Assembly (NCBI GenBank): GCA_949316235.1
Contig: OX438742.1
Location: forward strand, 10,172,815 to 10,236,814
Direction of reading: 5' to 3'
DNA length: 64,000 nt
Source of the DNA: Oegoconia quadripuncta
Lineage: Eukaryota; Arthropoda; Insecta; Lepidoptera; Autostichidae
In this document: positions 48,001-58,348 of the stretch, one piece after another
Layout: every line of letters begins with the position of its first letter
Numbering within the stretch: position 1 is the first letter of the stretch
The notes under the pieces: generated by a model
The model's input: only the letters and a program-made list of their open reading frames with translations
Told to the model about the DNA's origin: nothing
Database searches by the model: none
Position numbers and translations under genes: made by a program

Positions 48001-50969
48001 CCGACGAACACCTTGGGGGGCGTGAGCGAAATGTTGAGTACCCCACTTTTGGGCGGCAACGGCTTGCAAACAGGAAATGCTTTGACCGCGCCGTCAGGTG
48101 GAATATTCGGTGGACCAGTACAGAAGGAGAACATATGGGCAGCAACGAACAACAATCCGAGCAATCCGTTCGTGTCGAACGCAGCGCCAAATAACCTGCC
48201 GAAACCTGCGTTTACGTTCGGTTCATCAACGCCGTTTAGTGCGCCGAACGTGGCACCCGCTTTCGGGGCACCGAGTGCGGCGCCGATTGTATTTGGAATG
48301 CCGAGCCAGAGTACAAATAACACGATGTTTTCGGCTCCTGTACAGAGCGGGCAAGGCATGTTCGGGCAGCCGCAACCGGCGAGCGCTCTCGCGCCCACGA
48401 TGGGTATGTTCGGGAGTCCCAATGTAGGGCCCACTCCCACCTTCGGCACACCCAACCCGCCGATGCCATCATTTGAGGCGCCTTCCCTTACGCCAGCGCC
48501 GGCATTCAACTTCGGATCACCGCAACCAACGGGTATCTTTGGATTTGGACAGCAGGTAATAACCACTATACTATTTATTGACGTTATTTTTTTCAGTAGA
48601 ATGATTAGTAGGACGATTTTACTATATTTGGTGAGATAGCTTGACATATACCACTAATTTTAACGCTTTGAAACACCTAAACATTGATCACGCCCATGTA
48701 AAGCTTACTGCATTTTTCTGCCCATACTCGTATGCTGCAAATTGACTGCCAATTATTATTTGATGTGGTTGTAAATATTCTCGTCTACAATGATTTATTG
48801 AAATGTGCGACTTCAGTACAACTGCTTGCCATAATAGTTGCATTATTTATAGTTTACATTATTCAGAAAACCATACTTTGGTGTGTCAGTTGGATAAATT
48901 TTTTATGTTTGCTTATTGCAAGAGATTTCAACGAACAGTGGTGGATTCCGACTTCTTAATGTTTTAATGAAACTGTGTGCTTAGATTAGAATTTGCTGAA
49001 TATTTTGACATTTAATTTCAATTTCCATTTCACGCTGCCCAGGCAGGTAATATTGCTCAATTAGAATTATACTTTGTCGTGTGACTCCTGCTAATGAAAT
49101 ATAACACATTGGTCTCTTCTAGTGTCATAAATTGCGATTAAAATATTAATCGCAAAAAGTCCATTGCATTATTTATTAGTCCAGAGTTAAACCGGCGTAT
49201 GCCATATGCGCAAAAATGCAATTATGTAAAATATTCTCCTAAAGTGGATATGAGTCACGGTTTGGGAGAGGTTTCTATGCAGCAATGGACTTCCAGATCT
49301 TTTCAGTACACCTTGCAAAAAATCCCTTTGAATGCAAGGTTACTACTATTAATGGGGCAGATTTTAACATCTTGTAACCCTGATGAGACCTGGTATTCCT
49401 CAACTTGTATAGCATTGTTGAAGACGCCCCCATTATTAAATGAACTAAACTTCAAACATTTATTTCAACGTAAGATACATGTTATCATTTGTTGAATGTC
49501 AATTTAAATCTATTGGAAATAAAAATAGGGCTTAAACATTTTTCGGCCAGTCAGTATGTCGAAGCTACCACCGCTTCCAAAGGGAAATCATCTGTGGGAA
49601 ATGAAGCGGCGCAACGGCGAAATCCACAGGATCATTTTTCTTTTTTATATATATATACTTATACAATTTTATAATATATATATACACTTATACAATTTTA
49701 TAATTTTTGGGAGCTGGGCGAAGTATATCAAGGGTTTTTGTCATTCAGGTAGTCACTAATAATTTGTAATAACCTTTTTTGTTAATGTTGTTTTGACATG
49801 GTTTTTAAATTGTTTTTCATTTAGATTAATGATATTCTCAGGTATAAGGTTACAAAAACCGTATACAGTGTCCCATAAATTATGTATTAACTTTGCTCAA
49901 TCTGCACATAGGGGTGGCTAATTTGTCCTTATATCTCAAATTTAAGTTATGCTTATGACTGTTTTTTGGGAATGCAGTAATATTTTTTCGTACGTACATA
50001 ATATTCTAGTAAATAAATTGATGAAAATGAAGGAACAGTTAAAATATTAATTTCTTTGAACCTGTCCGGAAGAGAGTCATATTTACGCTGATTATATATA
50101 GCGCGGACTGTCCTCTCTTGCAAAATATAAATATTTTCAGTATCAGCTGCTCGCCCCAAAGCTTAATGCCATATGACGTAAAGTAGGGTACCCATTGATG
50201 AGGCAACTTTGCTCATCTTGTAGTTCTGGACTTACATGGGGTACTGCTGATTCTAGAACGACTTGTATATGCTGTAGATAACACTTCCGTTGTTTTGCCA
50301 ATCTTCAGTGGGTCAATTGTGTAGTGTTGCTGATGAGTAGAAGCGAGAAGGAAATACAAAAAGGCGTCTTTATAGTTTTACTTCGTAATATAAACTATAG
50401 TTAGGTTTCGCTTTTAGTAATAGTGTTAGTAATCTGTAAACGTTGTATAAAACTGGTTTTTTGTCATGTACAACGGTTTAGCACTTGACCTCAAACACAC
50501 CTGATGTTAAGTGAAGATGAGGGCGAAGGTGAGGGCGAAGGTGAGGGCGATACGTTAAACTGCAAATTTTGTTCACAAGGTACTAATGACTAAGAACGAA
50601 GTTATAGAAAAAACGAGAGTAAAAGAGATAGCTATCTGAAAACAAGTCAAAAGTTGACTCGATCACAGTGACTAGATGCTACTATTGTACCATTTTCTCG
50701 TCGTCACTTTGAGCGCGTTGGTTACAAATCTACCTCTTGTCTGTAAATAATTATCATTGTATAACATAAGGGAATCAAATAAAGTACCGTTTGTTTGGCA
50801 GCAACCGCAACCGCAACAGCAACAGCCGGCAGCGGCTGGGGTATACAGTTTCGGAAACGCACCAGCAGCCGGACCGCAGGTGCAGTTCAACATGGGCAGC
50901 GCACCCAACGCGGCATTGGGCGTGCGGCGCGTGCGCAAAGCGGTCCGTCGCAACACAACGCCGCGATGA
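33006..50969 (+). CDS. Nup153: Nuclear pore complex protein Nup153, complete in 7 exons
   Basis: This nuclear-basket nucleoporin binds chromatin, lamina, Ran and transport receptors (family knowledge). Exons: 33006-33071, 39996-40244, 41072-41369, 41893-42237, 43499-43658, 45765-48555, 50802-50969. All junctions are GT-AG with matching phases and give 1358 codons, close to the vertebrate protein. Exon 2 has a basket-anchoring-like start (QSFVKNVTSRVSGLLPATIT). Exon 4 has the conserved FYPGKTNYGG (residues 229-238) and an AKRILDLLE-type helix. Four RanBP2-type zinc fingers start at Trp549, 606, 653 and 712, each W-x-C-x2-C ... C-x2-C. After finger 1 an extra pair of CxxC motifs (CSDCKNKSEIDLCANC) lacks the Trp. 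From about residue 740 the chain is rich in FG, FGxP and FTFG repeats. It ends in a basic tail, VRRVRKAVRRNTTPR, like the C-terminus of other Nup153 proteins. The first exon (MSIVFSKNKEKRSR) is the least certain, since it rests on frame and splice signals across a 6.9-kb intron. Confidence 0.92.
33947..34010 (-). repeat. SINE (family C) tail fragment in Nup153 intron 1
   Basis: TTTATGCACAACGGGTTGGT and ACTTGACCTCAATCATGTTA form the minus-strand tail of the family (compare 60795-60885). Confidence 0.5.
34134..34355 (-). repeat. SINE (family B) in Nup153 intron 1
   Basis: Read on the minus strand: a degenerate tRNA-like GGTTGCGGGTTCGAGGG, then GTCATGGATGTTTATATAAA, ATATCTAATATCAATGG and TTTGGGACTAGATGATTGG, ending ATTTATTTATTT. 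Confidence 0.6.
34360..36680. other. Nup153 intron 1, mostly unassigned
   Basis: A short repeat near 35216-35260 (TTTGATACCTTCAGCCGTTT CTGAGAAAAGAG) has relatives at about 43012-43040 and 38148-38170. A GC-richer block at about 35560-36050 has two short frames. I cannot assign it; it may be a decayed LINE. Confidence 0.4.
36690..36800 (+). mobile_element. LINE 3' end, lepidopteran type
   Basis: CAGCGTGGTGGACTATGGCC, GGAAGGCCTATATCCCTGCC, ATGGGATGTTTACGGGCTGA and a GATGATGATGA tail. This is the stereotyped 3' end of a very common lepidopteran non-LTR retrotransposon. Only the 3' tail is clear. Confidence 0.65.
36930..37215 (-). mobile_element. LINE reverse-transcriptase fragment (Jockey/R1-like)
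   Basis: On the minus strand the translation holds EGIFPNIWKSERVVILPKG and then NPYRPITALPIFGNILERLL. These match the reverse-transcriptase block FP-x2-WK ... YRPI-x-L-x5-K-x-LE of non-LTR elements. Frames are broken on both sides. Confidence 0.75.
37809..37830. repeat. (TA)n microsatellite
   Basis: About eleven TA units directly next to the mariner remnant. Confidence 0.8.
37845..38150 (-). mobile_element. mariner transposase C-terminal remnant, copy 1
   Basis: On the minus strand: LFHQDNAPTHKSRVVMAAI, then FELMERPPYSPDFAPSDFYL, then FPALKKHLRGQKL. These hold the second and third catalytic aspartates (D-N-A-P and Y-S-P-D-x-A-P-S-D) of mariner transposases. Upstream a shifted frame gives EYLNHGATITGNMYAGQI. 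The 5' half and terminal repeats are missing and the reading frame is broken. Confidence 0.8.
38170..39995. other. Rest of Nup153 intron 1
   Basis: A GATGATGATGA run sits at 38173-38184. A frame at 38915-39151 has no recognisable domain. Nothing else could be assigned. Confidence 0.35.
40320..40665. repeat. Dispersed lepidopteran repeat in Nup153 intron 2
   Basis: ATTTCACCACAATCTTACCT GATGGGAAGTGACGATGTG and CGCGATCTCACTAGATGCCT ATTCACCCTGC form a recurring lepidopteran interspersed repeat, probably the untranslated tail of a LINE. The recognition is from memory of the family. Confidence 0.45.
40695..40925 (+). mobile_element. mariner transposase remnant, copy 2
   Basis: The plus strand reads FHQDNAPGHKAQVAM, then a stop and frameshifts, and then LTTSDFCLFSLLEQQIRAKV followed by FEDDSDLIDMW. 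The catalytic DNAP motif is present, but the YSPDLAPSD block is corrupted. It is a different subfamily from copy 1 and older. Confidence 0.65.
42880..43110. repeat. Dispersed repeat with tRNA-like core in Nup153 intron 4
   Basis: TAGGGTACTTCTCGGGTTAC, GATACCTCCACGCGTTTCTG and GGAACCCTCAGTGTGAG are phrases typical of abundant lepidopteran repeats. AGGACTCGAACCCCGAGGGT at about 43090-43110 contains a B-box on the minus strand. Confidence 0.45.
43950..44185 (+). mobile_element. LINE (R1/Jockey-like) 3' coding fragment
   Basis: The plus strand gives NLPPGKDLPWSTWKSLNRLL and SAVGRYKKFRKMWAF. After a frameshift it gives KCDCAITQSMAHLLSC, the zinc-knuckle-like end typical of these LINE polyproteins (CDCG-x-QTM-x-HLL-x-C). 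It is decayed and 5'-truncated. Confidence 0.7.
44585..44817. mobile_element. MITE with 25-bp terminal inverted repeats
   Basis: AACAGTAACCTCCCCAAGAT AACCG at 44586-44610 is inverted as CGGTTATCTTGGGGAGGTTA CTGTT at 44792-44816. There is no coding content. A target duplication was not obvious. Confidence 0.7.
45505..45640 (-). repeat. SINE-like repeat with B-box, intron 5 of Nup153
   Basis: On the minus strand: GGTACTGGGTTCGTTTCCCA GTAAAGTCAGAGTAC, a pol III B-box with flanking stem, followed by an A/T-rich stretch. Only one copy is seen in the window. Confidence 0.4.
49640..49700. repeat. Short AT-rich tandem duplication
   Basis: The unit ACTTATACAATTTTATAAT preceded by a TA run occurs twice in a row, with a period of about 30 bp. 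Confidence 0.7.
49860..50300 (-). mobile_element. LINE reverse-transcriptase C-terminal fragment (CR1/Jockey group)
   Basis: On the minus strand: AADTENIYILQERTVRAIYN, then DSLPDRFKEINILTVPSFSS, then IYLLEYYVRTKK. These fit the conserved post-RT block of these LINEs (W-G-x-S ... ILQK-x-x-RAI ... LF-x-x-x-IL-x-x-x-S-x-Y). The fragment lies in the last Nup153 intron. Confidence 0.7.
50455..50552 (-). repeat. SINE (family C) tail with a 12-bp tandem repeat
   Basis: The minus-strand family C tail (GTACAACGGTTTAGCACTTG, CACCTGATGTTAAGTGAAGA) runs directly into about three copies of GAGGGCGAAGGT at about 50516-50550. Confidence 0.6.
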
Positions 50970-53900
50970 AACCTGGACTCCGAGCCTCCCGGACATGGGC
51001 GCAAAGTAAATCAATACATAACTCAATAATGTGAACCGGTAAGGATGATTACAAAGGTAACACATTTCCGATCGACATCCTTTAAGGTGGTAATCTATAA
51101 GCTTATCTAATAACTCGTTAGGTGTATAAAAACCGACAGAATTCCCGTTTTTTTTATTATTAAAGGTCAATTGTCTAAGTACGATTGAAATTTTATGTGA
51201 TGTTTAGTGTAGAGTGATTTTTGAACAGGCGTCTCTGTGTTTTCGGCGTTACCTTCATTATGTTCGTGTAATATTCATTGTTTTTTTTTACTGTGCGCTT
51301 TACTGTTCTTACACAATATAAAAAAAAAAAAGATTAATTTACAGTAACCTTTGCGGTTTGAATTAAATTTTGATTATGTTGCCTTCTCCGTTTAGATACA
51401 GCCACCATAACAGAAGGCCCTTATTGTCTTAATCGTAACATGAACGCCTTAAAAACGAGAACGGCTTTGTGCGCATAGTCTTTCATAATTTTCCCATTCA
51501 GATAATCACATTAGTTTTATTTATTTTGACGACTTTATTGTAATTTTTATAATAAGGGATTGGTTAGGGATCTATGGATGGATATGATAGCTAATTTATC
51601 TCTTAACATATGAGATATGTTAGACATGTTATCAATCATATGAATGACTTAAGAAGTTATGTTTACCGTTGACTCAGGGACTATTATTTTTATGTCATTA
51701 AATTAATGATATTTGTCATGACATCCAATTACGTTTAATGAGTATTTTAACATTCTATTATTAATAATTTTATATTAGACATCGCTTTTTAAATGTTTTC
51801 TACAATTACACAAATCGCGTCATATATGGAAGAGGCTTACTACCAGCATTGGACTCCACTATTACCGAGTTTCCCGAGTACTTCTAGTTATAAAACTATA
51901 AATTATTGCATTTTCATTGCCAATGACCACTATTTTTATTGCTTGGCTTTTATACGTCACGTGTCACTTGTGGGCAGTCAACATAGTCAAAATGAATTAT
52001 AACTACATAGACCTACTACAAAATTGACGGAGTGTTTACAACGTTTACAAAAATTATGCTCAGAATTGACTTATACTTAGCTGTTAAGAGATATAGATAA
52101 ATAATACTGAAAAAAGACGGCCTACTTTAAACATTACCTCTTTATGATACTACTTAATTATACTTAAGAAATGTGTAGGGTAACTATTTACTAGAAGAGA
52201 TTGCCGGAACAACATTCCGTAACTTTAGACCGCGGGACGCTGTCAAACCAATGCTGTCGATCTCTTTCTTTCTCATTACGGGCAATCTAAATGCACGTGT
52301 GGAACATGGACAATTATATTGTTAAATGTTATTAGATTTACAATTTGTAGGTTGCAAATAATTCAATGTTTCTAAGCAAAATTTCTATGTATTTAACACA
52401 AAATGGAGAAACAACTTCATACCTGTGATCATTTGTGCCCGCTGAAAGAACGGTACACCATCTTTATTTTTCTCTATAGCGCTTCAAATATGAGTTGCTC
52501 GGCTAAATGAATAAAAACTAAGGCGACATTGTTTCTCATTTTGTGTTTTGTTGCTCCTATGTCGGACATTTATAACGCGGACCCTAAGTTAATTTTGTAG
52601 TAGGTCAGTGACTAGGTATTTAATATTTTCAGTAGATCTCATCTGACCAGTTAAATCCCATGTACCCAGCTAAATACACAGCAGATAATTGATAAACAAT
52701 TTGAGAAAGCAAAATCAAAATTTGAGAATTTATCAAAAAATCAACTTATATCCAGAAATGCACATGAAATTTCACAGTATATTATTTACCACTATTTATA
52801 TTCACTAACACTAGTTCCTCTTGATCCCTTGCCGAAGTTGAAGACTATGTGAGCTATTTGATAACAAGACAGCTGCGAAATTATATACAATTTGCTTTGG
52901 TTCCTGATCAGTTCTGATCTGATCAGTTCTGATCAGTATACTACATTTTATTACCTGTACTTGTACCTACTTATCGGTAGCTGGAGGTTCAGGTATTGGC
53001 TTCTATTTGAATGGGTGAAGTAGTAATTTCACTGGCTCTTATCAAATGTGAAAACGGATCATATTAGCAACAGATCATCACTTAATACCAATTTAATTAT
53101 GTCATTATGATTCATACATAATATTATGTGGTACAGTCGTTGACTAACCTAATTTGTATGTTGATCATGGAAAAAATAGATACTGCACTGTTCTAATTGT
53201 ATCCACTGCGCCGTCAGACTCTAGCCGCTGCCGAGGAAGGATATTACGAAATGTCAGCCATGTAAATACATTTCAAATGTAAATAGCACTTCATATGCAG
53301 TATTTTACCAAAAATTTAATTCTCTCATTTAAATCGGGAGCACGTAGTCTCCACTATGCGGGTCCCAGTCCTGTTACCAGTGACCAGATGGTCATGACTT
53401 AGTGGTATTGTTAGACCCCCTTGGACCAATCCCAAGCCTAATAAGAGTGCGGTATTTATATTTTCCTGTGATGAAATTTTATGTACTTAATAATACAAGT
53501 ACTGAACACTCGCATAACGATAGCACAACTCACGTTTTTTTGTGTTGTTGGCGGCCTTATTGTAAAATCACATAGAAGTACCAATGTCGCTGCTTATACT
53601 CTACGGTGGGGATATCTTTAACAGCACTTCGACCAAACTTAGCTAAACGGTGAGACCCATTCTTTTCATAACTGAAGAAGTAGGTTACGATGAAGTTAGA
53701 CGGAACGAAACGTGCCCCAATGATTTTAGCATTGCATTGATAGCAACGCAACTCCAGCTACGCTTTCGAAATTGGTCATGCCCAATAATATTTTTGTGGT
53801 TTTTGCACAGTTGATGAAATTAAATAGAGATCTTGTTGCCTCTTTTCTCTTCAGTCTGCAGTTTCATGTGCAGTTGCATCAGGTGTACAATTATCAGAAA

Positions 53901-54120
53901 CAAACCTTTGCAGGCCTGCACAATACAAATTACGTTTTCTGAGGAAATCATGAATGTTTTTCGTTAGTACTTTAACATTATTGTTGAGCTCAGTAATTGC
54001 CTTAATTAATTAAAAATTATTCATAATCTTTAAGATCTCCTGAGAAAATTTAATTTGTATTATACAGGCCTATAAAGGTATATCTGTTTCTGACTGTACA
54101 TACATACATATATAAAGTCA
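50970..54120. other. Nup153 3' flank and intergenic DNA
   Basis: The 3' untranslated region starts here. AATAAA appears at about 52510, a candidate but distant polyadenylation signal. A small GATCAGTTCTGATC repeat occurs near 52908-52935. No further gene seen. Confidence 0.4.
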
Positions 54121-54151
54121 CGCCTGTTACGATCTTGCTTGATCGTAGCTA

Positions 54152-54201
54152 CGATCCTGACACCCCTCTTTTGCTTCGATCCTGACACCCCTCTTTTGCT
54201 T
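54152..54201. repeat. 25-bp exact tandem duplication
   Basis: CGATCCTGACACCCCTCTTT TGCTT is present twice, back to back. Confidence 0.85.
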
Positions 54202-57200
54202 CATTCACTCTCATAAGGCTGTACATACCTATTCTAAATGTTTTTGTCGGTCGGCAAAAGTAATATGCGGCATCGAACTTATGGAATGAGAACAGCCAAT
54301 AATCCAATGAGGTATTACACTAAGTTATTAGTCTTTTACGCGATTTACTAGTCCGAGAAATAAATCAATCGTAAGTTTTGGTGAAGAAAATAACTTAGTT
54401 TTACATGTCACAGTACTAATGGGAAAAAAATTCCCAGTAGTTCTGCCGGCAGAACAAATCAACAGAACAGGTGGAAATACGAATGAATCGTATGCTCACT
54501 ACGAAATAGTGTACAACTTCATAATGCAATCTCGTCTTCGGGTATACGCATACTAATAGCTACCATAAACAAATATTTAGATAAACTTCATTATGTACAT
54601 TATAGTATGTAGTAATGTATATTATAGTATAAGCTACATTCTATACTGACCAACTTGAGTAAACATTATTCTACGACGACGTACGATACGTGCAGTCAAA
54701 GAATCGTAGTACCGCCTTATGTCCAAAGTTCCCTTGACGTTTGATAGCATTATGCTTTTGTAATGCAAGTCAAATTACAATCAGTATTATTGTCTTAATT
54801 TAATACGACACTTTTAAAGAACAAATCTTTGAAATAGTACTTGATTCAAAAATCGAACTGTACCCGTTGGTTTGGACATATCCGTCCCCTGAAGCTTCAC
54901 TGCAAGTTATTCGTACGCATTAGGTCCGAGGACTTACATAAACAAACGTAAACCTAATTCAAATCCGAATTTATACATACTAGTAAAAATATATTATATT
55001 TACAAATCATAGGCGTATCAGTAAACGACTCATATTTATAAAGTGAGGACGGTACTGTTTGCCTAGCGTGAAATTAGATTTTCTTATAATTAATATTTTT
55101 GTTATACTATATTTCTCGAAGCATGCAGGGTATCTAGCTCGCTGCATCGCTTTCTTTCTACGCAGTCAGACGATGACAACAATGCTCAATGTCACTGGCA
55201 GTTATTAGTTGTATGTAGGGCCGGAGTGGCTCCTTGAGCTGGCCATAATAGAGTGGCGGCGACGTTCGTACTTCTAAAAATCATCGCAAGTTTTTGATGT
55301 TATCCAATTGAGTTTTAATTATTGAATGATCCTAAGATGTCAAGTTTGCTGTGGCTATTTAAATTAAAAAAATAGTTGTCTCACCACAAAAACTGGTCTT
55401 CCTTTTGAGAGTGTTACCACTATTGTGCATACGTTGGTGGCGATAGCCTTAAGTTTTAACTTCTACCCACACGTGAGGCTGACGATGGTATTAATTCAAA
55501 TTCACGTTTAACGGGTCTTTAACTGCTGTTTAAAGTTTTAAGGAGAGCAGTACTTATTTTTTATATACTGTTTAACTAAACATTTGTATTTTTTGTGGTA
55601 TGACAGTAGATTAGTTAAGTAATAGTGGTAGTGTTTACAATTGTATATCTAATCAGTGCGCAGTAACCCGATGTGAGGTCTTAACATTAAAATTAACCGA
55701 ACCATCAATTACCTACCTATTGTAACGAATAGGTAGGTATTGGTTTCACTGTCGCGTTACTGCCCATTTTGAGAACTATGATTCCTCTTAGAACTTCGTG
55801 GCTACCAAGTGGCTTCTAATGGACCTATCCAATGTATCATATAACAGTATATTTGTCTTTGCACGTAATCTTCCATATTCTAATCTTATTTTCAGTGTAG
55901 ACAGTGCCTCTACGTCTTGTTCAGACGTCGGATATTTAATTAAAATACTGTGAAACAATACGCTAGCACTCTTTTATACAATATAAAAAATAGATTAGAA
56001 TTGAAAATAGAATATACACGTTATTATATAAAGTAGAGTTTGTCTATCTACATAATCCAACGAAGCAGTAAATAGAGCATTGTAGGTTAGCTAACCTATT
56101 TTGTGCATTATAATTAATAGTGATTGTTTATTAATCAGTATTTAATCACACAATCTCAGGAAAATTTTCAAATTAAAATTAATCTCGGTAAAATTCCAAA
56201 TCATATATTATGTGCATCGATTATTATTATAACGAATAGCGGTTAAATTGTGTATAATCATAAGAAGTAAAAAATAAGTAAAATATGTAATCCATAATGA
56301 TAAATTTTTATAGCACATCAATAGATTCAACTTAAAAATCAATTTGCTTCTATTTACTTGGTCAATTTAGTATAATAAGTAGTAACTCGCATACATATAC
56401 ATTATTTTGACGATTAATATGGTTACACAATGCTCGTGTCTGATGATCCCGACCGAGGGGAGGGTAGGAATCGAATGTGTACGCTGGCTGAGTAGATTTG
56501 TGTAGTTCACGAATGAGAGAGGTCGACAGGTCGCTCTCGAAGATGAACTATTCGATCTAGTTCCTGATATCGAGGCCTACGGAACTCGCGTAGAAGTAAC
56601 AGATAATAAACAACTTACTCAAAAATGTGTACACATTCAGCAATTAAGGGGTCTGACAGACTGTTATTGTGTTAATTTTCTACACCTCCAGAAATACTTG
56701 TGTGCATCCTGTTTTGAGGAAAATGCAAATCTCAGTCAGTAGTACTCAATTAGATAAGTAATTTTGCTTCAGTTTTTATTCTTAAATTGCGCATGGAATA
56801 AAATGAAAATCTGAAAGCACCTCTGTTGAAGTGTGACAAAACGGAAGCTGGTCTTCGATGTTTTCAAAAAGAACTTTTATTGTTGGTGTTGCAAAACTTT
56901 TCGTAAAGTGTTTTGATTATTATTATTAAGGACTTATAGTTCAAAGTTGGTGAAACGTGAAATTGCTAAGGAAACGGTGGGAGAACTTTGAAGTATAGGA
57001 ACTGGTAGGCATAATAGTCTGCTGTATCTATGTGGCGGGATTAAACTCCGCCTAATTATTTTGTTAATAAATATTAACTAGTGATGTAACAGTGGTGTGG
57101 CGCGACACCACTCGCGCCATGCGCTCCGCCACGCCACACACGAGACCGAGCGTCACCTACATAAAAGTATACGAGTACTTATCGCGCTTGCATCGGGACG

Positions 57201-57904
57201 GATGGTTGCAAAGTAACCAAAGCATTGAAGTTTAATTTTGCTTGGAGTCCAACCGCGGCGGTGCGCGTTTGCGGGTTGGTAATATAGTTTCGCCTCTTAG
57301 TTGTAATAGAAATTTAACTCTAAGTTTAGATGTATTTTCATGTAACGTCAGATATGGCAAAATATTGTAACAGACATGCGATTCACGCGGATCGAGAATT
57401 TTTGTACATTTGATAATTGCTAAGCGAAAAGGAAAGAAACAAAATTATTTATGTGTCTGCTTTGATGTGACTGCTACGATCTTTTGCTTCTGGTTAGAGT
57501 TTTTGGTTCTGTATATAGTTAGATTATTTTAATTATGATTGCCGTACTGTGTAGTGGTGTTTGGACCTAATTTAATTTTTTGATTTAGTAGTGATATGAA
57601 ATTGGAAGGTTTCCAAATGCGCACTACACATAGTCATTACGTATTGTAAAAATATGTAACTATTTAAACTATCAGTGGAAATTTCAATAAACCAGCGACA
57701 GAAAATTGGGGAGCAAACCTAAAACTGTCCAAGTGACTACCTGCGATATTATAATAAAATTTTGGAAATTACTGATCGTTGAACTTAGATAAATTTAGCT
57801 TTGTTCCTCAATTGAAATGGCCATTCAAATTTAAAGTCTGTTGTATTATTTAAAAGTTCCTCTCGACATAGCTATGTCCATGAGTAATTCATATAAAAAG
57901 CAAT
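54202..57904. other. Gene desert
   Basis: No convincing exon or RNA gene. A GC-rich patch at about 57090-57270 contains inverted words (GTGGTGTGGCGCGACACCAC) and might be a solo LTR or other repeat. Confidence 0.4.
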
Positions 57905-58190
57905 TCTACATCATATCAGCGACAGGACGTCCGCTGCTGAACATAGGCCTCCCCCATAGAATTCCAGAGTGATCGGTTGGAAGCGGCATGCATCCAACGA
58001 TTTCCTGCGGCCTTTATCATGTCTTTACACCCTGTAAGCGGACGTCTTACGCTGCGCTTGTCGGTGTATGATATCCACGCCCATCAATCAGTTCTTCGAG
58101 CTGTGTGCTCCGCCCACTACCACTTTCCACTGGGCTATGTCAGTGACCTTTGTTCGCCTACGGATTTCTTCATTCCCGATTCGATGGCGA
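57905..58190 (-). mobile_element. RTE-type LINE 3' fragment, copy 2
   Basis: Read on the minus strand it follows the copy at 676-972: ATGAAGAAATCCGTAGGCGA, ACAAAGGTCACTGACATAGC, TCGTTGGATGCATGCCGCTT and ATGGGGGAGGCCTATGTTCA. The plus-strand phrase CGACAGGACGTCCGCTGCTG is a familiar lepidopteran repeat signature. Frames are broken. Confidence 0.75.
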
Positions 58191-58348
58191 AATGCAATTA
58201 AAACATGAGTAAATAATGAATGCCAATTACTTGTATATTAAATTAGTGTAGAGATATTAAAAATTAAATTAAAAGTAGCAAAATAGTTCCTTATACGTCA
58301 TGACTATAATTCTGAAATTCATCCGTATTCTCAATCCGTACGTCGACA

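Noticed and set aside
46131..48647. Long minus-strand open frames (292, 160 and 290 codons) opposite Nup153
   Set aside because: They are antisense shadows of the biased codon use and FG-repeat coding in exon 6. They have no domain, and the sense strand is clearly Nup153.
49199..49495. 98-codon frame inside the last Nup153 intron
   Set aside because: No recognisable protein features. The intron boundaries at 48556 and 50801 are well supported and keep the Nup153 frame.
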